Shown one piece after another: positions 41,902 through 44,736 of a stretch of 44,736 nt of DNA. The notes beneath the pieces are model-generated. The model had not been told where the DNA came from. It did no database searches and worked only from the letters and a program-made list of their open reading frames with translations. The translations under genes and the position numbers were made by a program. Where the stretch lies: positions 1-44,736 of the forward strand of contig JBEBHJ010000026.1 of NCBI GenBank assembly GCA_040081075.1, given 5' to 3'. This DNA is from JANJUB01 sp040081075 (GTDB lineage: Bacteria > Armatimonadota > Fimbriimonadia > Fimbriimonadales > Fimbriimonadaceae). How positions within the stretch are numbered: position 1 is the first letter of the stretch; every line of letters starts with the position of its first letter.

Positions 41902-43584
41902 TTAGGCAGTTCGCAATCGAACAAGATTTTTCATGACGCTCGCCATATCGCCGATTCCAAAGGCATCGTGAAGTTGGGAGTAGATCTTGTACAACTGCTC
42001 GTAAGTCTTAACAGCTTCTGGGCTTGGCACAAATGTCCGAATAGGTGTCGTAACCATCGCGGACTGAGCCGTCAGGATATCGGGGTGACCTCCGCTGGCG
42101 ACGGCTCCGGCGATGGCTGCGCCGAGAGCGCACGTCTGCGCGGATGCGCTGATTTTGATTGGGCGGTTGAGAACGTCGGCGTAAATCTGCATCGTGAGCG
42201 AGCTCTTCTCCGCGATTCCACCGCAGACTACGACCTCTTGTATCGGAACGCCGGATTCTTCAATGCGGCGGATGATGGTGAGTGCACCGAATGCAGTGGC
42301 TTCAATCAGGGCTCGGTAGATTTCAGCTGGGCTGGTGTGCAGGGTTTGGCCCACGATGAGCCCCGAGAGAAGCGGGTCTACGAGAATCGTCCGGTTTCCG
42401 TTATTCCAGTCCAAGGCGATGAGGCCAGATTGGCCCGCCCTGAGCTTCGCGGCTTCGGTAGCGAGGTGCTCGTGCCGACTGGATCCCGCACCCCCCGACC
42501 GCCTCTCCCCCGGAGGGGCGAGGTGGGGAGATATTGCTTCGTCCGGGGCGACTAGATTAACCCACCAGTTGAAGAGGTCGCCCACGGCCGATTGACCAGC
42601 TTCGATTCCGATCATTCCTGGGATTACGGAGCCGGGAACAACCCCACACACGCCCAAAATAAGAGCCTCAGGAGGCTCGCCGACCATGATATCGCACGTG
42701 CTGGTGCCCATGATTTTCACGAGAGTGCCGGGCTTGACTCCACTGCCAATCGCGCCGAGATGCGCATCAAAAGCTCCAATGCTAACCGGGGTTCCAGCCC
42801 GCAAACCACATCTGGCGGCTATCTCGGCATCCAACCGCCCAGCGAGATCGCCTGCGCTTTGCGTCTTGGCATAAAGTCGAGCGCGCAATGTGCCGAGTCC
42901 CGGTTCAAGCTCTTCCAGAAATTCAACCGATGGAAGGCCACCCCAGTCTTCGTGAAACATGGCTTTGTGACCAGCCGCGCAGATTCCACGAGGAATCGAA
43001 TCCGCGTCAGGCAAGCCGCAAAGCCAAGCCGGAATCATGTCTTGGGCCTCCACCCAGGAGTACGCCGCTTCAAACACCGCCGGATCAACGCGTTTGCATC
43101 GCAAAATCTTTGCCCAGAACCACTCAGACGAGTAGGCACCCCCGCATTTATCAAGATATGGCTCGCGCCGCTCCTTGGCCAGTGCCGTGATTTCGGCAGC
43201 TTCAGCGTGCCCAGTGTGGTCTTTCCACAGCCAAGCCATCGCGTTGAGATTCCCTTGCCATTCAGGCAACAGCGCCAGTGGAATCCCTTGAGCATTGACT
43301 GGGATTGGAGTTGAACCGGTGGTATCCACGCCAATGCCGATAATGTCGGCCGGATTGACTCCGGATGCTTCGAGAGCCATGGAGACGGCTTCATAGAACC
43401 CATTAGCGTAGTCTAAAGGGTGTTGGCGGGCGAGGTGGGGATCTTTGGGGTCAAGCCAGACGCCTTGCTCGCCGGTGGCGTAGGGCCATATGCCCGTCCC
43501 AAGTTCTTCGCCCGTGGCGATATCCACGACCAAGGCGCGAACGCTATTCGTTCCGTAATCAACTCCGAGGGCATATTGGGGCAC
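41902..43584 (-). CDS. araB: Ribulokinase
   Basis: The 560-residue FGGY-family kinase phosphorylates ribulose in L-arabinose breakdown. The N-terminal ATPase-fold opening ALGVDYGTNSVRALVVD, the ribulokinase stretch IGVDTTGSTPIPVN, IMGTSTCDIMVG, LIALDWNNGNRTILVDP and VVCGGIAEKSSLTMQIYADV identify it. The start is GTG 43584 without a clear ribosome site. A GC-rich palindromic segment (42489-42531) is read in frame between WWVN and HEHL as LAPPGERRSGGAGSS. The araB start is only about 100 bp from the tRNA-like element, with no araA in the window. Confidence 0.93.
   Translation of the reverse strand: MPQYALGVDYGTNSVRALVVDIATGEELGTGIWPYATGEQGVWLDPKDPHLARQHPLDYANGFYEAVSMALEASGVNPADIIGIGVDTTGSTPIPVNAQGIPLALLPEWQGNLNAMAWLWKDHTGHAEAAEITALAKERREPYLDKCGGAYSSEWFWAKILRCKRVDPAVFEAAYSWVEAQDMIPAWLCGLPDADSIPRGICAAGHKAMFHEDWGGLPSVEFLEELEPGLGTLRARLYAKTQSAGDLAGRLDAEIAARCGLRAGTPVSIGAFDAHLGAIGSGVKPGTLVKIMGTSTCDIMVGEPPEALILGVCGVVPGSVIPGMIGIEAGQSAVGDLFNWWVNLVAPDEAISPHLAPPGERRSGGAGSSRHEHLATEAAKLRAGQSGLIALDWNNGNRTILVDPLLSGLIVGQTLHTSPAEIYRALIEATAFGALTIIRRIEESGVPIQEVVVCGGIAEKSSLTMQIYADVLNRPIKISASAQTCALGAAIAGAVASGGHPDILTAQSAMVTTPIRTFVPSPEAVKTYEQLYKIYSQLHDAFGIGDMASVMKNLVRLRTA
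42489..42531. repeat. GC-rich palindromic element inside araB
   Basis: A palindrome CCTCTCCCC (42502-42510) / GGGGCGAGG (42515-42523) with a CGGA loop is flanked by runs of C and G (42490-42496, 42524-42530). Its C/G-run style resembles dispersed intergenic REP-like elements and the hairpin at 40974. It is translated in frame as a Pro/Gly/Arg-rich linker in AraB, between two conserved segments. Confidence 0.5.
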
Positions 43585-43641
43585 GTGGTGATTTTAGCCC
43601 GGCGGTGGGGCGTTCGTCCTGGGTGCTGGGTTTCAGAAGGT

Positions 43642-43647
43642 TATACT
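43642..43647 (+). promoter_or_regulatory. Possible -10 box for the tRNA-like element
   Basis: TATACT at 43642-43647 would place a transcription start near 43654, exactly at the first base of the 11-bp flanking helix. No good -35 box is seen 17 bp upstream (CTGGGT). Confidence 0.3.
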
Positions 43648-43653
43648 ATCACT

Positions 43654-43789
43654 GAGCGATGGGCCGATGAATAACGGTTATCGTCTACTACACGAAGTGG
43701 TCGTCGGTTCAAGTCCGACCATGGGAACGCATTCTCATGTAGCTCAGCTGGATAGAGCACTTTCCGTGTTCGACCTTTGCCTATCGCTC
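43654..43789 (+). ncRNA. Structured flanks enclosing the permuted tRNA-like element
   Basis: GAGCGATGGGC (43654-43664) pairs with GCCTATCGCTC (43779-43789) over 11 bp with one G-U. The 5' side also holds a hairpin, GATG-A-ATAA (43666-43674) with TTATCGTC (43678-43685), loop CGG. The two flanks would therefore bring the outer ends of the tRNA halves together, as the arms of a split intron do. No known self-cleaving or group I core was recognised in these ~55 bases. Confidence 0.45.
43690..43769 (+). tRNA. Candidate circularly permuted tRNA gene (3' half before 5' half)
   Basis: The 3' half comes first: AAG stem strand (43695-43697, positions 41-43), variable TGGTC, T-arm GTCGG-TTCAAGT-CCGAC (43703-43719), acceptor strand CATGGGA (43720-43726) and A73 (43727). 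After CGCAT (43728-43732) the 5' half follows: acceptor TCTCATG (43733-43739), T8-A9, D-stem GCTC/GAGC with loop AGCTGGATA (43742-43758), A26 and CTT (43760-43762). The acceptor strands pair 7/7 with one G-U, and D- and T-stems are perfect. CCA is not encoded. The anticodon stem pairs only CTT/AAG before a bulge, then CGTGT/ACACG. I do not assign an anticodon: in one register a TAC triplet (43689-43691) is possible, but residue 33 would not be T. Splicing or joining in bacteria is unexplained. Confidence 0.6.
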
Positions 43790-43807
43790 CTAACATTGCT
43801 TATACCT

Positions 43808-44668
43808 CTACCGATCGATTTCCCCAAGCACGATGTCAATCGAGCCGATGATGGCAATCACGTCCGCAATCATCCTTCCCACCGACAGCACCTCAAGCGA
43901 CTTCAAATTCATGAACGAAGAGGGCCGCTCGTGCCAGCGATAGGGGCGGTTTGAGCCATCGCTTACGATATAGAATCCAAGTTCACCCTTAGAACCCTCC
44001 ACCGCCGCGTAGGACTCTCCAACCGGTACGTGGTAACCCTCCGTGTAGAGCTTGAAGTGGTGGATGAGCGATTCCATTGAGGTGTCAAGCTCATGGCGGG
44101 GCGGCGGCGCGATCTTGCGGTCGCTCGTGTTCCATGGTCCTTCCGGCAATCCTTCCATCGCTTGGCGCAGAATCCGGCAAGACTCCTTCATCTCCGCAAT
44201 CCGAACGAGGAATCGGTCATAAACATCGCCGCGCGATCCAACGGGAATATTAAAATCAAACTCGTCGTAGCAGCAATAGGGGTTGCTCTTGCGTAGGTCC
44301 CAAGCGACGCCGCTCGCCCGTGCTATCGGACCAGAGCATCCCAGCTCAAGCGCCTGCTTACCTGTCAGCACACCAACATCAAAAGTTCGTTCTTTCCAGA
44401 TTGGGTTCTCCACTAAGAGTTGCTCACAAACATCCAAGTCTTTAGCGAATGATTCGAGGAATGAAAAAAGCCTCTTATCAAATCCTTCCGGAATATCGCC
44501 CCGTAAACCACCCGGAACAATCCAACTCGGCATCATGCGCACGCCCGAGAACATCTCGAACATGTCGAGAATAAGCTCTCGCTGCTGCATGATGTAGAAA
44601 AACGGTGTCATCGCGCCAAGGTCAAGGCCGTGGATGTCAGTGCTGAATGGCTGCTCTATGGCGTACAC
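43808..44668 (-). CDS. nuoD: NADH-quinone oxidoreductase subunit D, 5' part missing
   Basis: The frame encodes the C-terminal ~280 residues of NuoD, the 49-kDa-type subunit of respiratory complex I at the quinone site. It is secure from HGLDLGAMTPFFYIMQQREL through GLRGDIPEGF, LGCSGPIARASGVAWDLRKS, GSRGDVYDRFLVRIAEM, TSMESLIHHFKLYTEGYHVP and GELGFYIVSDGSNRPYRW to the terminal SIDIVLGEIDR. The GTG at 44668 is not a real start: NuoD should have over 100 more residues upstream. The frame stays open to 44736, but bases beyond about 44636 do not encode NuoD-like sequence. Confidence 0.9.
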   Translation of the reverse strand: MYAIEQPFSTDIHGLDLGAMTPFFYIMQQRELILDMFEMFSGVRMMPSWIVPGGLRGDIPEGFDKRLFSFLESFAKDLDVCEQLLVENPIWKERTFDVGVLTGKQALELGCSGPIARASGVAWDLRKSNPYCCYDEFDFNIPVGSRGDVYDRFLVRIAEMKESCRILRQAMEGLPEGPWNTSDRKIAPPPRHELDTSMESLIHHFKLYTEGYHVPVGESYAAVEGSKGELGFYIVSDGSNRPYRWHERPSSFMNLKSLEVLSVGRMIADVIAIIGSIDIVLGEIDR

Positions 44669-44736
44669 GGCAAACTTGATGCGCCACTGGCAGACGCATG
44701 CGTGCTGACCTTGGCGGGCGAGCGCGCGCTGATCGC
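44636..44736. other. Terminal segment without NuoD similarity; possible chimeric contig end
   Basis: Upstream of HGLDLGAM, NuoD proteins have a conserved ELxRIASHLxxxG region. None of the three minus-strand frames here encodes that. The plus strand is open and higher in G+C, reading VSAEWLLYGVHGKLDAPLAD. Its DVSAEWLLYG wording resembles the end of an XRE-type helix-turn-helix regulator. A foreign end joined to nuoD is therefore plausible; it is at the contig edge, so this is weakly supported. Confidence 0.35.

Noticed and set aside
43654..43789. Two-piece (permuted) tmRNA
   Set aside because: The D-arm is a complete canonical stem with GG in the loop and the T-arm is standard. tmRNA lacks a D-stem and needs a tag reading frame and a long extra domain, for which there is no room.
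43654..43789. Two ordinary tandem tRNA genes
   Set aside because: No 5' acceptor strand complementary to CATGGGA lies upstream of the first half, and no T-arm follows the second half. The two acceptor strands pair with each other.
43654..43789. Permuted group I intron-exon or hammerhead ribozyme as the processing core
   Set aside because: Only about 100 bases upstream and 43 downstream are free. No group I P3-P7 core is visible, and CCGATGA is not the hammerhead core (CTGATGA with GAAA).
43667..43954. 95-residue open frame over the tRNA-like element
   Set aside because: It runs across the canonical tRNA elements and then into nuoD in antisense, with no ribosome site and no family-like sequence.

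Overview
The window is about 44.7 kb of dense, moderate-GC bacterial chromosome with short intergenic gaps and many start/stop overlaps. Secreted proteins with copper-amine-oxidase-N-type (stalk) and beta-propeller folds, many small lipoproteins, a type-Z S14 and the overall gene content suggest an Armatimonadota bacterium of the Fimbriimonadia type. That assignment is inference; no marker gene here settles it. Left part (1-6.5 kb): a truncated secreted beta-propeller gene on the minus strand diverges from a ribosomal/secretion cluster rpsN-rpsH-rplF-rplR-rpsE-rpmD-rplO-secY-adk-map. This is the distal half of the classical spc operon with its own promoter, a hairpin-bearing leader, and neither rplN-rplX-rplE in front nor infA-rpmJ behind. 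Region 6.6-12.3 kb (minus strand): an Ig/stalk-domain exported protein, a large beta-propeller exported protein, a Pro/Lys-rich lipoprotein, a membrane-anchored hypothetical, ribF and a small hypothetical. Region 12.4-16.1 kb: ribBA and an acyl-CoA thioesterase, then a two-gene sugar ABC importer module (permease and binding lipoprotein) without an ATPase. Region 16.1-19.6 kb: two aminopropyltransferases (SpeE and a thermospermine-synthase-like paralogue) flank a hypothetical exported protein, followed by a vapBC-type toxin-antitoxin pair with a clear palindromic operator. Region 19.6-25.5 kb: exported cyclophilin, a GYF_2 membrane protein, a methyltransferase, galM, a Nudix hydrolase, a metallophosphoesterase, a malate dehydrogenase and an exported redoxin. 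Region 25.5-35.7 kb (all minus strand): pyrH-frr-uppS, ribE, a RodA/FtsW gene, four consecutive small exported/lipoprotein genes that look like one expanded family, a membrane-anchored protein with a SecD P1-head-like domain, and an ABC exporter pair. Region 35.8-40 kb: a GT4 glycosyltransferase, a 54-residue membrane protein, an HxlR regulator, an Xaa-Pro peptidase and citrate synthase. Region 40-43.6 kb: a pentose module of a YtfQ-like sugar-binding lipoprotein, AraD and AraB. The AraD carries an N-terminal ClpX-type C4 zinc finger, and the AraB gene contains a GC-rich palindromic element in frame. The most striking object lies between araB and nuoD (43.65-43.79 kb). A canonical tRNA 3' half (variable loop, T-arm, acceptor 3' strand, A73) is followed after only 5 nt by a canonical tRNA 5' half (acceptor 5' strand, T8-A9, D-arm). 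The two acceptor strands pair 7/7 and the sequences flanking the pair form an 11-bp helix. This is the layout of a circularly permuted tRNA gene, which I know from some algae and archaea but not as an established bacterial gene type. The window ends in a truncated nuoD whose last ~100 bases do not look like nuoD and may be a chimeric contig end.
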